The notes under the pieces were generated by a model, which worked only from the letters and a program-made list of their open reading frames with translations, was not told the origin of the DNA and ran no database searches. Both the position numbers and the translations under genes were made by a program. Shown here piece after piece: positions 8,201 to 17,600 of a stretch of 64,000 nucleotides of DNA. The stretch covers positions 62,001-126,000 of the forward strand of contig CBDCMH010000004.1 of assembly GCA_965218935.1 (NCBI GenBank), in the 5' to 3' direction. The stretch comes from JADFOI01 sp965218935. GTDB lineage: Bacteria; Acidobacteriota; UBA6911; RPQK01; JADFOI01. The stretch's first letter is position 1; the number at the start of each line of letters is the position of its first letter.

Positions 8201-9715
8201 GGCCTTCTCCAGGAAGTCCCGGATGGCCCAGGGCGTTTTGGCTCCGAAGGCGAACTCGTCGTAGAGATCCTCCACCGCCATTAAGGCGACCGAGTAGCCC
8301 TGACTCTCTCTGAAGGCCTTGAGCGGCTCCACGCTGGCCACGAAGTCGCCGTAGGCGATCATGACCACCTCTGCCCCGGCATCCTCATGCCAGCTCGACA
8401 CTCCGTTGGCCACAACAGCGGACGGACTCTTCATCTGGTCGTCGGTCAGGGCCAGCAGGGTACGCGTTCCCGCACCCGGCACGCCCACCGTCATCGAATA
8501 GCCCACGGCTTCCTGCTGGACCACCACATCCAGAAGCTGGGTTTGCAGCGGATCGGTCACGTCCGCCACCTGAATCAAGGCGTTGGTGAAGCCATCAACA
8601 GTCAGCGGCTGTCCCAGGGCTCCCTGTCCTTGGACGGTAAACTCCAGGGAATCGCTATCCACCGTATAGGTATGCTCATAGGTCAGTCGAATCACATCGA
8701 TCAGACTGATGTCGGAAGTGCCTGCTTCGGCCACCAGCGTGACAGTATTGTCTCCTTCTACCAGGTCAGCGGCTGAGACCGTGAAGCTGGTGGTGTCATT
8801 CTCCCAGGCGAAATAGTCCGCCGTTCCCAGGTCGACTCCGTTGAACAGGACCCTCACCTGATGGGCATCATCGAGCAGTCCCTGCAGGATCACATCCAGT
8901 TGCGCGTCCTGGACCCCATCCCAATGATGGACGTTGATCACCTGATCCACGGGCGTGGCCGATACCACCGGCCCGTAGAAGTTCCCCTCTTCCCCGTTTC
9001 TCAAGGCCGCCACGTAAATCGTGCGCTCCCTCTGCTCCAGGGTGTAGGAGAAGCTGGTTGGCTCTGGTGTGCCCGCCCAAGCCGGCATCAGGGCCGGGGC
9101 TCTCTGGCCTAGCTCGGCTCCTTCCACCAGCCAATAGACCTGGGCATCCGTCCAGGCGGTATCCACTCCCTGCCCGTAAAACTCAATGGCATCTCCTGGA
9201 TCAAAGCTCTCATCCGATTCCCCACGCACCACCAGAGCCTGCTCCTGACCTTCCACGAACAGCTGCAGGTACTTCGGATTCACTCCGGCATCCAGGCCTG
9301 CCGCCACCAGATCAGGCTGTGCCACCCGATACCAGCCCGTCTCCCGGACCTCCAGCTTCACTGCTGGGCCGGCCGCCAGGGCAAACTGCTGGGGCAGCTC
9401 GGGCAGACCTAATGCGGTAGCAGCCTGCGGCTGTAGAGGCCCGCTGGTAAACAGGACCGTCTTGAGGGGTTCTCCTCGGGGCAGCTGGCTCAACGTCATC
9501 GACTGAAGGAGTTGGACCTCTCCCTGGCTGCTTCCCTCTTCCTGCGACCCGGCGGTTGGGCTGACCGGCCCATTCCAGCTGCGGGTTCCATCCAGATCCA
9601 CATCCTCCAACCAGTATTGATCAGTGGATCTTCCCTGCCGGTCCCACCATCCGTAGGAGTGTCCGGAGGTCAGGCGTGTGCCTGCTCCGGCAAAGAGGGC
9701 GGATCCGGCCACCAT
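5255..9715 (-). CDS. C-terminal part of giant surface protein: C25 (gingipain-type) protease, DUF11 and four repeats
   Basis: 1,486 residues from the ATG at 9715, but the same frame reads back through a single TAG (9737-9739) into the next upstream segment. The C25 cysteine-protease domain spans about residues 450-810, with catalytic-type His664 in NYMGHGS and Cys696 in LTCLNG. A Ser/Gly/Glu linker follows, then a DUF11-like domain (DLSVTQSV... to about residue 970), then four copies of a roughly 126-residue repeat with the core NGNN..LASR.YLWNPS. It has no signal peptide of its own, so it only makes sense as the tail of a larger secreted protein. The frame ends in an acidic CDCEEE. Confidence 0.85.
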   Translation of the reverse strand: MVAGSALFAGAGTRLTSGHSYGWWDRQGRSTDQYWLEDVDLDGTRSWNGPVSPTAGSQEEGSSQGEVQLLQSMTLSQLPRGEPLKTVLFTSGPLQPQAATALGLPELPQQFALAAGPAVKLEVRETGWYRVAQPDLVAAGLDAGVNPKYLQLFVEGQEQALVVRGESDESFDPGDAIEFYGQGVDTAWTDAQVYWLVEGAELGQRAPALMPAWAGTPEPTSFSYTLEQRERTIYVAALRNGEEGNFYGPVVSATPVDQVINVHHWDGVQDAQLDVILQGLLDDAHQVRVLFNGVDLGTADYFAWENDTTSFTVSAADLVEGDNTVTLVAEAGTSDISLIDVIRLTYEHTYTVDSDSLEFTVQGQGALGQPLTVDGFTNALIQVADVTDPLQTQLLDVVVQQEAVGYSMTVGVPGAGTRTLLALTDDQMKSPSAVVANGVSSWHEDAGAEVVMIAYGDFVASVEPLKAFRESQGYSVALMAVEDLYDEFAFGAKTPWAIRDFLEKANSDWQTAPQYVLLVGDASSDPRDYTAFGQSDFVPTWMVETSVLETASDDWFVDFDLNGVPELAIGRLPVRTVAETDAAIAKILAYEADPGGAWQQQALMEADENDAQIDFEGITSTLKTLIPDEWTVDEIFRTQSGAATNAELLAKLNEGQQLVNYMGHGSTEIWGDLLSSSDISSLSNGSKLPFFVSLTCLNGFFHDIYTESLAEAMIRSEQGGAIAVWASSALNSSPGQNQMAQELYRLVFDLGLPLGAAAAQAKAAVSDLDVRRSWIFFGDPLTRFGNVAAAEEGSSGGGSGEEGSGEGGSGEGGSSGGSGGSSGGSGGSSGGGGGSFGGGVDVPAPLPQADLSVTQSVWPERVKATTSDVIYTVHVRNHGPDEASGILFSDTLPAGVSLRSLSSSQGSCVESGGIINCVLGSLAVDGSARVTIAVRLSSTSSGTIRNAASVESAMIDPYPANNASTDIITRGHSILIANFVNGNNRFLASRVYLWNPSASAGKVTVRVFTLGREGASALLGTLDLGALEASTSRSIKVAEDILEPLGVTLPYIENGGNLTLEFRVDLPNVQGTAQVFNRSLTMSLGTYPLQKIPVSLSEDPTVLVANFTNGNNAFLASRVYLWNPSSSGGKVTARVFTLGREGASALLGTADLGILEATSARNIKVAEDILAPLGIPLPYTDNGGNLTLELTIQAAGVRGTAQVFDNPLRLAFGTYPLQEVPVAPSEGPTVLLANWVNGNNQFLASRIYLWNPSMKAGQVTARVFTLGRDGASSLLGTVNLGTLEALSARNIKVAEDILIPLESFEMPMPYTQDGGNLTVELTIGAGGVRGDVQVFNNSQTLAFGTYPLQEIPASLGTNPTILLGSWLNGNDASSASRIYLWNPSASEGRITARLFTLESEGASSLLGTVDLGTLKASSARNIKLAEDILAPLGMIENYTDDEGNLTVELTIDAPGVRGATQVFDRGVTLAFGTYPMQVIECDCEEE
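5270..6805 (-). repeat. Four tandem repeats of about 126 residues (about 384 bp each)
   Basis: Each unit holds ANxVNGNNxFLASRxYLWNPS, then VFTLGREGAS, then VAEDIL, then AQVF and GTYPLQ. The periodicity is seen in DNA at about 6797, 6405, 6020 and 5630. The fold is probably a beta-rich stalk or adhesin module. The last unit is the most divergent. Confidence 0.8.
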
Positions 9716-9736
9716 CTCGGGAGTGACTCGAACGCG

Positions 9737-12700
9737 CTATCCATTCTCTTCCCGGTAGACGTGAAAGCCCAGGTTGTTGACCTCGTCGGTCGTTCGCCAC
9801 TGCAGCCGCACGCCGTCTTCGGAGGCCATTTCCGCCGTAAAGGTAGTGACATCGGCAAAAGTGAGCGGACTCGGGTCTTCGGTGCCCACGGTGTAAAAGT
9901 TCGGGGCTCCAATATCGCCGGGAGCGCTCGTGGTCTCGAATTGCCCATCAACCCAGCAGGCACCGCGGGGAGTGTCGGAGATGCGAAGTTCGTCTAACTC
10001 ACCACCCCACGGTTCTGTATCAAGTATCTCGACCCCGATCTGCAAGGTTGAGGTACTTCCTCCGGTGGCGCTATTCGTATAGGTTTGGGGCGTTCCGAGT
10101 TGAACTCCATCGACATAGAACCTGACTTCCTTCGCGGTATCATCTCTTGTCACAGCATAATGAATCCATCTTCCTGTAGGACTGGGGACTGCGGTCGATG
10201 AGGTCGTAATAACGTTATTCCCCCCACCATATTCCCATTCAAAGCCCAAAAGATGGGCAGCATCAGCATAAAATTGATAGAGATGATTGTCGGCCTCCGC
10301 CTCAAGATTACGACTATAATCGACCAGAGTATCGATGCTGGCTGCATCTCTAAAGGCCCAAACAGATACGCTGACATCTCCAGTTAACGTTAAACCGGCA
10401 CTGTTCGGAGCGACGATATAATCATCAGTCCCGTCAAAATCCTGCCCGGCACCGATTTGTCCCACCTGTCCAGTAGCAGAAATTTTGTCGTCGCCATGAT
10501 TAACGTTGCTGGACGAATCTTGATATAGATCCGTTGTTGTCGTGCCAGCGGCATCCTCATCCAAATGCCACACCCCCATGTAATTCGAATCCCAGACTGC
10601 GGTGGCGTTCTGGGTCGAAGAGGCAACGTCACTGTTTCCATAGTAGATGTAAATGACGGTATCGGAAGCGGCCGCACTGGTGTTCAGTGACGGGATTCTC
10701 ACCCAGGCGATCAGTTCTCCCGTGGTCTCATCATATTTTTCAATCTCGTGGTCCAGTCCGGACAGGTCAGAGCCCCGAAAGATGATGTCAGCCCCCGTTG
10801 AATAGGTGACATTGCCACCATTGGCCGTGGTTCTGAGATCCGGATCGGTCACGCTGTAAAGGATGGGAAAATTGGTCAGAGTTGCCGCACAGCTCGGATC
10901 CGAGAGCTTCGATCTGTCTATAGTGATCGGCTTCCGGAAACCGAAGAGTAAATCCGCCCCCAGCGTGGCTTTCCCATACTTGCTTTCGCTATAGGTGAAG
11001 CCGCTGGCGTCCCCAGCATCGCTCAGGCGGAAGCAATAGGTCGCCCCGCTGGTGGCACTGTTGGTGGCCGCCAGCGAGTATTCAATTTCAGCAAACTCGG
11101 TCGTGCTCAAGGTGATCCCTGAGGTCTCGTCGCTGGAGTCTTTCAATTCACCATTGACGAAGGTCGTGTTCTCGTCAAACAAGCCGGGGTCGATGTTTGA
11201 AGTGGAACTTCCGTCGCTGAAGTAGGTGGAGGCGGCCACATTCCATGCGGTGCTGGTATCCACTCGGGTCCAGGTATTGCCAGCGGCGTCGCAGGATGCC
11301 GGATTGGCCTGAGAGACCTCCAAACGGTAGGGCACGCTCCCGGAGGCCACTTCTCCTTCGTTGGAAATTTCAAAGCGAAGACGCTTGATCGTATGCTTGG
11401 TCAAACCGGTGAGTGCCACGTCTTGTGCTAACGTGAAGGTGGCGCCACTTGCACCAGGAGGACCGCTGGCTGATGCTGTGGGATTGGTGGTACCCGTAAT
11501 CGCGGCTTCAACACGGATCCGGCCGATACCACCACCGCCGCCGCCTGCCCCGGGAGTTGCTGATCGTGCACCACCAGCCCCACCAGTGGCCTGAACATTC
11601 GAAGTACCCAAAGTAGCAGTATTGGCCTGAATCAGAATGGATCCACCGGATCCACCGCCGCCAGCTCCTTCACGGGAGGCTGCAGTAACACCGGCGGCAC
11701 CAATACTGGTAATACTCCCCGAGACGGTAACTGAATCCGCCATAATGAAAACGATCCCGCCGCCGTCTCCTCCGTTCCCTCCACTGACCGGGCCACTGTC
11801 ATGGCCGCCACCGCCGCCGCCGCCGGATCCCAAAAACAGTGTCGTGAGCTCTTTGACCCCATATTGGCCACCGCCGCCGGCACCGACTCCACCGAAGCCA
11901 CCCCCACCGAAATAGGATCCTCCACCCTGTCCCGTCTTTTCGAGTAGTGAACCCGCTGCACCTTCGTTTCCGTTGCCGCCTCCTGAGCCTCCAGCATTCC
12001 CGCCATCGAAACCGGTACCGTTATCGCCTCCCTGGCCGCCGCCGCCACCTGCGTTGAGACCCGGGGGACCCGTGGTTCCCCCAGAACCTCCTGATCCGCC
12101 CAAAGACGCGCCGTCAGCGCCGCCACCGCCGGCGCCGCGAGTTCCCTCGGGTGAAACGCCATCATAGTTGGAACTGCCGCCGCCGCCATCCGTTCCCGGA
12201 TTCCCGCCCGTCCCTCCGGAAACCGTGTCATATCCTCCGCTTCCTACCGTGCCCTCATAGCTTTCTCCGTTGGTACCCCCGGCGCCGACAGAAGAAGCCT
12301 CGGGCCAGGAAGCGATAATGCCAGTTCCACGATTGTTGGCTACAGATCCCCTCGCCCTGAACAGCCTGTTTGTCTGCGCTGTAGTCGATGAAATCCAATA
12401 GGCCGTTGCCAGAACAGCCGAATTGGGATTGTTTGAATCAGTGACCTCTGTCATTTCAATTTCAGGAGTCAGTCCATCATCCACTCCTCCTTCGAGTACG
12501 GTTGGGCTGGTATCCCAGTCAAGATCGACATAGTTTCCTGATTGTCCATTTGCTGCACCAAAAACTAAAAGCCCGTTAGCTGGAATATCAATCGCAGCAG
12601 GTAAGATCTCGTTTTGAGCTGCAGAGGTATTATCTATCTGACTATCAGTGGGGCCGTTCTGATCAACCCCGGTATAGAGATGGGCGTCAAGGCCCCAACC

Positions 12701-14626
12701 TTGGCCAGTCCCGGTAACAGCCACGGTGACAAGTCCAGTAGATGCGCCCAGATCATCCTCGTCGCAGTAATACATCTCCTGGTGGTTTCCGGCCCCCGCG
12801 ATATTGTCGGCAATCGCAACCTGGTTGCCGAAACAGCTCTTACCATCTACGGTGACAGCCGTAAGATTGTTACCAGAGCTTTCGTCATCGGCAATCAAAA
12901 CAACCAATCGATCCGTGCCCGCGGTCCCGATATCAAAACTGAACGATGCTCCAGTCGTAGTGCCAGCCACGCCACCAGAGCCTACGTAACTGATCCCACC
13001 GCCGCCGCTCAAACCTCCTCCTGCGCTTCCCGCATATCCCAAACCATCCACGTCGATATTGGCCGTTGCCCCCACGTCAACAGCCCCTGTGGCTTTGAAG
13101 ACAACAATGCCTGTGAGGTACCCCGCGGCACCTGTGGGAGTAGTCGCCAGCCCATCCCAGGCTGAGGCGGTGAGGGAATCGGTCGAATCCAGGGTTACAC
13201 TGGTGTAGTTGGGCACCCGCTGCACCACCACCTTTTGATTGGAAGCAGTCGTTCCGTCGTAAGACTTGGTCGTGCTGGTGGTAAAGGTTATGGTTGATGC
13301 GCTCACGCTCTGAACTTCCAAGAACTCGTAATTCCCTCGGTCTGCAACATCACCCGCAGCGCCCTGCATGTGAATCAGAAGCACTTCATCCCCTGCCGCA
13401 ATGCCATTGGAAAGCGTGTCACTCCCACTAAAGCGGGTGACACTTGAAGCGGCGTCGGCCGGAGCAACGACTCGATAGACAATACCGTCAGCGTAGATTC
13501 GGACGCCTGAAGTATCGGTGTTCAGGTTAAAGGTGCCTGTTGGCGCTAACGCTCCATCCGTCCCATCACCGGTATCAATGCCAACACCTTCGCCGCCGTC
13601 ATCATTTCTCCAGCGGTAGTGGATCTGCTCCAGATCGGCCCCCGCCAGCCTTACCTTCCCATAGTTGGCTTCGAAATAGTTCAAGTTGGTGGTCGCCCCG
13701 GCATCGGTCAAGCGGAAGCAGTAGGTCGCCCCAGGCGTGGCGCTGCCGGTGGCCTGAATCGCGTATTCAATTTCGGTGAACTCGTCGTTGTTCAGGATGA
13801 TCCCCGAATTGATCTGATCGGTGGATTCTTTCAATTCACCATTGACGAATGTCGTGTTCTCGTCCGTCAAGTCGGCGGGTCCGATGTTGTAGGTCGAATC
13901 GCCGTCGGCGAATTCCGTGGAGGCGACCATATTCCAGTGGGTACTGGTATCGATTCGGAACCAGTTATGTCCACCGTCGTCGCAGGATACCGGGTTGGGA
14001 TCTGAGACCTCCAACCGATAATCGACGCTTCCCGAGGCCACCGAGCCTTCGTTGGAAATTTCCATCCGAAGGCGCTGGGTGGTGAGCGTGCTCAGAGCGG
14101 TCAGAGGAGTGTCTTCAGCCGCCGCCCAGGTGGCGCCGACAGAGCCGGTCGTGTAATCCACATGAAGCAGAGGAGCCGAGGCCCCCGACAGCTCGCCATC
14201 AAAAGACTCCGCAACCCTCTTTGCAAGGGTCGGACCCGATATGATAATCACCAGCGACTGGTCGCTTGTACCCCAGCCTGCTTGATCAACAATCTCTTGA
14301 ATAATATCTTTGATATCTGGGGTCTTGTCTTTATCATCTATAGCCCAGGCCGGTATATTATTCCAGGCAACGGCGCTGGTTCTGTTTGTTCTTCCGCTGA
14401 TATCGAAGGTAGCGGGTGGCCCACTGAATGTCGCGGGATTGATATCCAGTTGGCCTTCCAACGTAAGGCTGGTGGCCACAGTATCTGCTTCATCGGCTTC
14501 GAATTCAATATCGGCAAAGGTGATCGTTGCGCCCGCGGGAATGGTCACGTTCTGAAAGCGCAGACCGATGATTTGAGTATCGTTCTCCTCGACCATCTCC
14601 AAGTCACTACTGTCTATTGCTTCCAT
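9737..14626 (-). CDS. Middle part of giant surface protein: ENG-amber segment with LamG/DUF2341 and Gly-rich region
   Basis: 1,629 residues read in one frame. Modules in order are a DNRLRE-like beta domain, the HYRWRNDDGG module, a carbohydrate/adhesin-like region, a very Gly-rich tract (about 11.5-12.3 kb), a second SNEG module, and a DUF2341 plus LamG pair (FGFRKPITIDRS... to TLQIGVEI). It ends NNLGFHVYREENG then TAG. The codons after TAG read RVRVTPEM straight into the C25 protease segment in the same frame. In C25 proteins of this build, NNLGFHVYRE..G leads directly into the protease part, so I infer one gene with a nonsense codon. The first ATG here is not a real start, because the reading connects upstream through a G7 run near 14752-14758. 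Confidence 0.75.
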   Translation of the reverse strand: MEAIDSSDLEMVEENDTQIIGLRFQNVTIPAGATITFADIEFEADEADTVATSLTLEGQLDINPATFSGPPATFDISGRTNRTSAVAWNNIPAWAIDDKDKTPDIKDIIQEIVDQAGWGTSDQSLVIIISGPTLAKRVAESFDGELSGASAPLLHVDYTTGSVGATWAAAEDTPLTALSTLTTQRLRMEISNEGSVASGSVDYRLEVSDPNPVSCDDGGHNWFRIDTSTHWNMVASTEFADGDSTYNIGPADLTDENTTFVNGELKESTDQINSGIILNNDEFTEIEYAIQATGSATPGATYCFRLTDAGATTNLNYFEANYGKVRLAGADLEQIHYRWRNDDGGEGVGIDTGDGTDGALAPTGTFNLNTDTSGVRIYADGIVYRVVAPADAASSVTRFSGSDTLSNGIAAGDEVLLIHMQGAAGDVADRGNYEFLEVQSVSASTITFTTSTTKSYDGTTASNQKVVVQRVPNYTSVTLDSTDSLTASAWDGLATTPTGAAGYLTGIVVFKATGAVDVGATANIDVDGLGYAGSAGGGLSGGGGISYVGSGGVAGTTTGASFSFDIGTAGTDRLVVLIADDESSGNNLTAVTVDGKSCFGNQVAIADNIAGAGNHQEMYYCDEDDLGASTGLVTVAVTGTGQGWGLDAHLYTGVDQNGPTDSQIDNTSAAQNEILPAAIDIPANGLLVFGAANGQSGNYVDLDWDTSPTVLEGGVDDGLTPEIEMTEVTDSNNPNSAVLATAYWISSTTAQTNRLFRARGSVANNRGTGIIASWPEASSVGAGGTNGESYEGTVGSGGYDTVSGGTGGNPGTDGGGGSSNYDGVSPEGTRGAGGGGADGASLGGSGGSGGTTGPPGLNAGGGGGQGGDNGTGFDGGNAGGSGGGNGNEGAAGSLLEKTGQGGGSYFGGGGFGGVGAGGGGQYGVKELTTLFLGSGGGGGGGHDSGPVSGGNGGDGGGIVFIMADSVTVSGSITSIGAAGVTAASREGAGGGGSGGSILIQANTATLGTSNVQATGGAGGARSATPGAGGGGGGIGRIRVEAAITGTTNPTASASGPPGASGATFTLAQDVALTGLTKHTIKRLRFEISNEGEVASGSVPYRLEVSQANPASCDAAGNTWTRVDTSTAWNVAASTYFSDGSSTSNIDPGLFDENTTFVNGELKDSSDETSGITLSTTEFAEIEYSLAATNSATSGATYCFRLSDAGDASGFTYSESKYGKATLGADLLFGFRKPITIDRSKLSDPSCAATLTNFPILYSVTDPDLRTTANGGNVTYSTGADIIFRGSDLSGLDHEIEKYDETTGELIAWVRIPSLNTSAAASDTVIYIYYGNSDVASSTQNATAVWDSNYMGVWHLDEDAAGTTTTDLYQDSSSNVNHGDDKISATGQVGQIGAGQDFDGTDDYIVAPNSAGLTLTGDVSVSVWAFRDAASIDTLVDYSRNLEAEADNHLYQFYADAAHLLGFEWEYGGGNNVITTSSTAVPSPTGRWIHYAVTRDDTAKEVRFYVDGVQLGTPQTYTNSATGGSTSTLQIGVEILDTEPWGGELDELRISDTPRGACWVDGQFETTSAPGDIGAPNFYTVGTEDPSPLTFADVTTFTAEMASEDGVRLQWRTTDEVNNLGFHVYREENG
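10958..11450 (-). repeat. SNEG module, copy C
   Basis: One of three related modules of about 165 residues, containing RLRFEISNEG, GSVPYRLEVSQANP and a TYCFRL(S/T)DAG block. It is similar at DNA level to the copies at 13630-14135 and 15080-15567. Confidence 0.75.
11500..12290 (-). repeat. Gly-rich low-complexity coding tract
   Basis: About 260 codons dominated by Gly, Ser, Ala and Asn inside the giant gene. The complementary strand gives long Pro-rich open frames that are not genes. Gly-rich tracts of this kind form flexible or beta-solenoid stalks in surface proteins. Confidence 0.75.
13630..14135 (-). repeat. SNEG module, copy A
   Basis: Begins ATWAAAEDTPLT and ends just before an HYRWRNDDGG motif. 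It shares the blocks RLRMEISNEG, YRLEVSDPNP and TYCFRLTDAG with the other copies. Confidence 0.75.
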
Positions 14627-17600
14627 GACCCCAAGCGGGTGTTCTTCCTGGTCGTCGGATGTTTGACTGATTCTAGGGTCAACAGAACCGACGACGACGA
14701 CTTCCCCGCCATCATCATTTCGCCAGCGGTAGTGGAGTTGCTGCAGACTGACCCCCCCTCGACCACCGCCGTCACTGTCACCGTGCCCGTCGTGAGGGGT
14801 CCCCCGGTGACCAGCGCCGTCGTGGCCACCGTCACGCTCATGTTGGCGTCACTGTCAAAGTCGGTTCCGTCAAAGGCCAGTGTCAATATCGCCCGGGTGG
14901 CGCTGTCTCGGACCACCCCGGAGATGGTCGTGACCGTGGGTGCCCCGTTGAGCAAGAAGTCGCCCGTCACCAGCGATCCGTTGTAGGTCCCATCGGTCAG
15001 TGTCACCGTCACGGTGGCGGCGTCAAGGTTGCCTTCCGTCAGTGGGGCCGGGTTGGTGGAGGTAATGGCCGCGCTCATGTTGGCCAGCGTCACTTTCGCG
15101 TACCGGGTTTCGACATGAGTGAAGTTGGTGGCACTTCCGGCGTCAGTCAAGCGGAAGCAGTAGGTGGCCCCATCGGTGGCACTGACGGTGGCCTGAATGG
15201 CGTATTCAATTTCCGTGAACTCGGTCGTGCTCAAGGTGATCCCCGAGGTCTGGTCGTTGGATTCCTTCAATTGACCGGCCACAAACGTCGTGTTTCCGTC
15301 CGTCAATCCGGAGGCGATGTTTGCGGTGGAATCGCCGTCGTCAAAGTAGGTGGAGGCAACCATATTCCATTCGGTGCTGGTATCGATTCGAGTCCAGGTG
15401 TTACCGCCGTCGTCACAGGTTCCCGGGTTGGCCTGGGAGACCTCCAACCGGTAGGGGACGCTTCCGGAGGCGTTCGCCCCTTCGTTGGAAATTTCGATTC
15501 GAACACGCTTGGTGGTGAGCTTCTCAAGACCCGTCAGTGGGGTATCTTCAAACGCCGCCCAGGTGGCGCCTGCGCCTGACCCTACGACCGTATGAATCGG
15601 CTCGCTGGTCAGATCACCGGCTTTGCTGGAGGCGGCGACAGTGGTGAGGTCCGCCGTCCCAATGCTGGCGCTGATCTGGTCACTGGCCGAGAGGACATTG
15701 ACGACATCATAGATGACGATGTAGTGGGTGGCCGCCGTCCCGATCGATTCACCGAGGCTCGCGAAAGTCACGGTTCCGGTTGTGGGGTTGCCCGCCACCG
15801 TGTCCACCAGGGTATCGGTACCCGATTCAAAGGTTCCGACAGTCCCCAGGTCTTTGTACAATCTAAGGTTATTGACGTCCGCATCCACGATTCCGTTGTA
15901 GGTCAGATTGACCACGACATCGTCCAGCGTGACCGAGTTGACGGGCGTGCTGACCTGGAAGCCGACCAGCTCGACATCGGTGGGGGTGGTCCCGGATGCG
16001 CTGCCCAGTTGATCCACCACCTGGGTTGTGGGGTTGGCCAGCAACAGCTCACTTTCATCGATGCGAATGGTATTGGGGACTGGGTTCCCTCCGATGGTGA
16101 TGGATTCGTTCACGGGCACGACCCCGGAACGAGTCACCGAGGTGCCTCCAGGGAAGGTCACGGTGACATCATAAGCGCCACTCCCACCGCCACTGGAGGC
16201 GGGCAGGCCAATGTGCTGCATCACCGGTGGCTGGAAATTGTTGTAGCTGGCCATGACCTCCCGGTGGGCCACCCGAGTGGCTGTCCCGGCCACGTACACA
16301 TCGATCTTGGCCCCGATGGGTGTTTTCGGCGCTTTATTGGCGGCGCCCGATCCCACCGGAAGGACCTTGAGGTAATGAGTGTCATCCAGGTCGTTCCTCC
16401 ACAGATCTCCCACGCCGCTCATGAGGTCCAGGTCGCCATCGTTGTCGATGTCGAGCCAGCCCACGACGTTGCCAATCGCCCCTGAGCCGCCAAGACCCAC
16501 GGAACTCGCTACCTCACTGAAGCTGCAGGAGCCGTTGTTCTGATACAGATGCGATACCCCACCATCCTGGGCCGCGATCAGATCCAGGTCACCATCGTTA
16601 TCGTAATCACCCCAATCCGCCCCATCCGGGTCTGCGATGGTCAGCCCCCGGGCTACAGTTACGTTGGTAAAGGACCCGCTGCCGTTGTTTTCATAGAGTC
16701 CCTCACTGGTTAGGTCTGAGATGAACACATCCAGGTCACCGTCATCATCACAGTCGCCCCAGGCCCACTCCATGTTCTCATGCTGGTCGACCGCACTGGG
16801 AAGGCCAAAGCTGGCCCCGACATCGGTATGGAAGGTATAAGTGTTGTCCCCGTCGTTGACAAAGGCCTCCACATCGGTCGTTGATGCCGCATAGATGAAA
16901 TCGATGTAGCCGTCATTGGTGAAGTCGGCGGCGCTGGCACCTTCTCCGTTTGCGAGCACTCCCACCCCACCCGGCATGGTCGTTTGGGCAGTGAAGGTCG
17001 TTCCTCCGTCGTTTCGATACCAGATATTGTCTTGACCGAACTCCCAGATGTCGAGGTCGCCGTCACCGTCGATGTCTGCAAACATCGTGGCTTCACTGTT
17101 GTTGGCCGTTAGGTTGGTTTCGGTCCAGGAGGTGCAGCCGGCCAGATCGTTGTTGGTCAGCACATCGGGGTCTCGTCCCACAAGATCGATGTCCCCGTCG
17201 TTGTCATAGTCTCCTGCGCCCAGGCCTCGGTGACCGACAGTGAGGGCCGTCGTGCTGGTGGTAAAGGTATTGTCGCCGTCGTTTACGCTGATGGTGCGTG
17301 CCGAAGTGATTACCGTACTCGCCTTGGCCATATCGATGTAGCCATCGTTGTTGCAGTCGATAAAGACCATGGAAGACAAGATGTTGGCATTCAAGCCACT
17401 TGTTGTGGAAATATCGGTAAAGCTGACCGAACCGGCAGCGGTGGCCGTGTGGGAGGGCTCATTGGTCAGATCGCCGGTCTTGTTGGGTGCCGTGGTGGTC
17501 AGGTCGGCGGTCCCGATGCTGGCGGTGATCTGATCGCTGGCCGAGAGGGCGTTGACGGCGTCGTAGATGACGAGGTAATGGGTGGCGCTCGTCCCGATCG

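Noticed and set aside
9737..9739. Amber codon as pyrrolysine
   Set aside because: No pylT or pylS is visible, and the site lies in a linker of a surface protein, not in a methylamine methyltransferase.
11637..12167. Pro-rich plus-strand open frames
   Set aside because: They are the complement of the Gly-rich coding tract of the giant gene.
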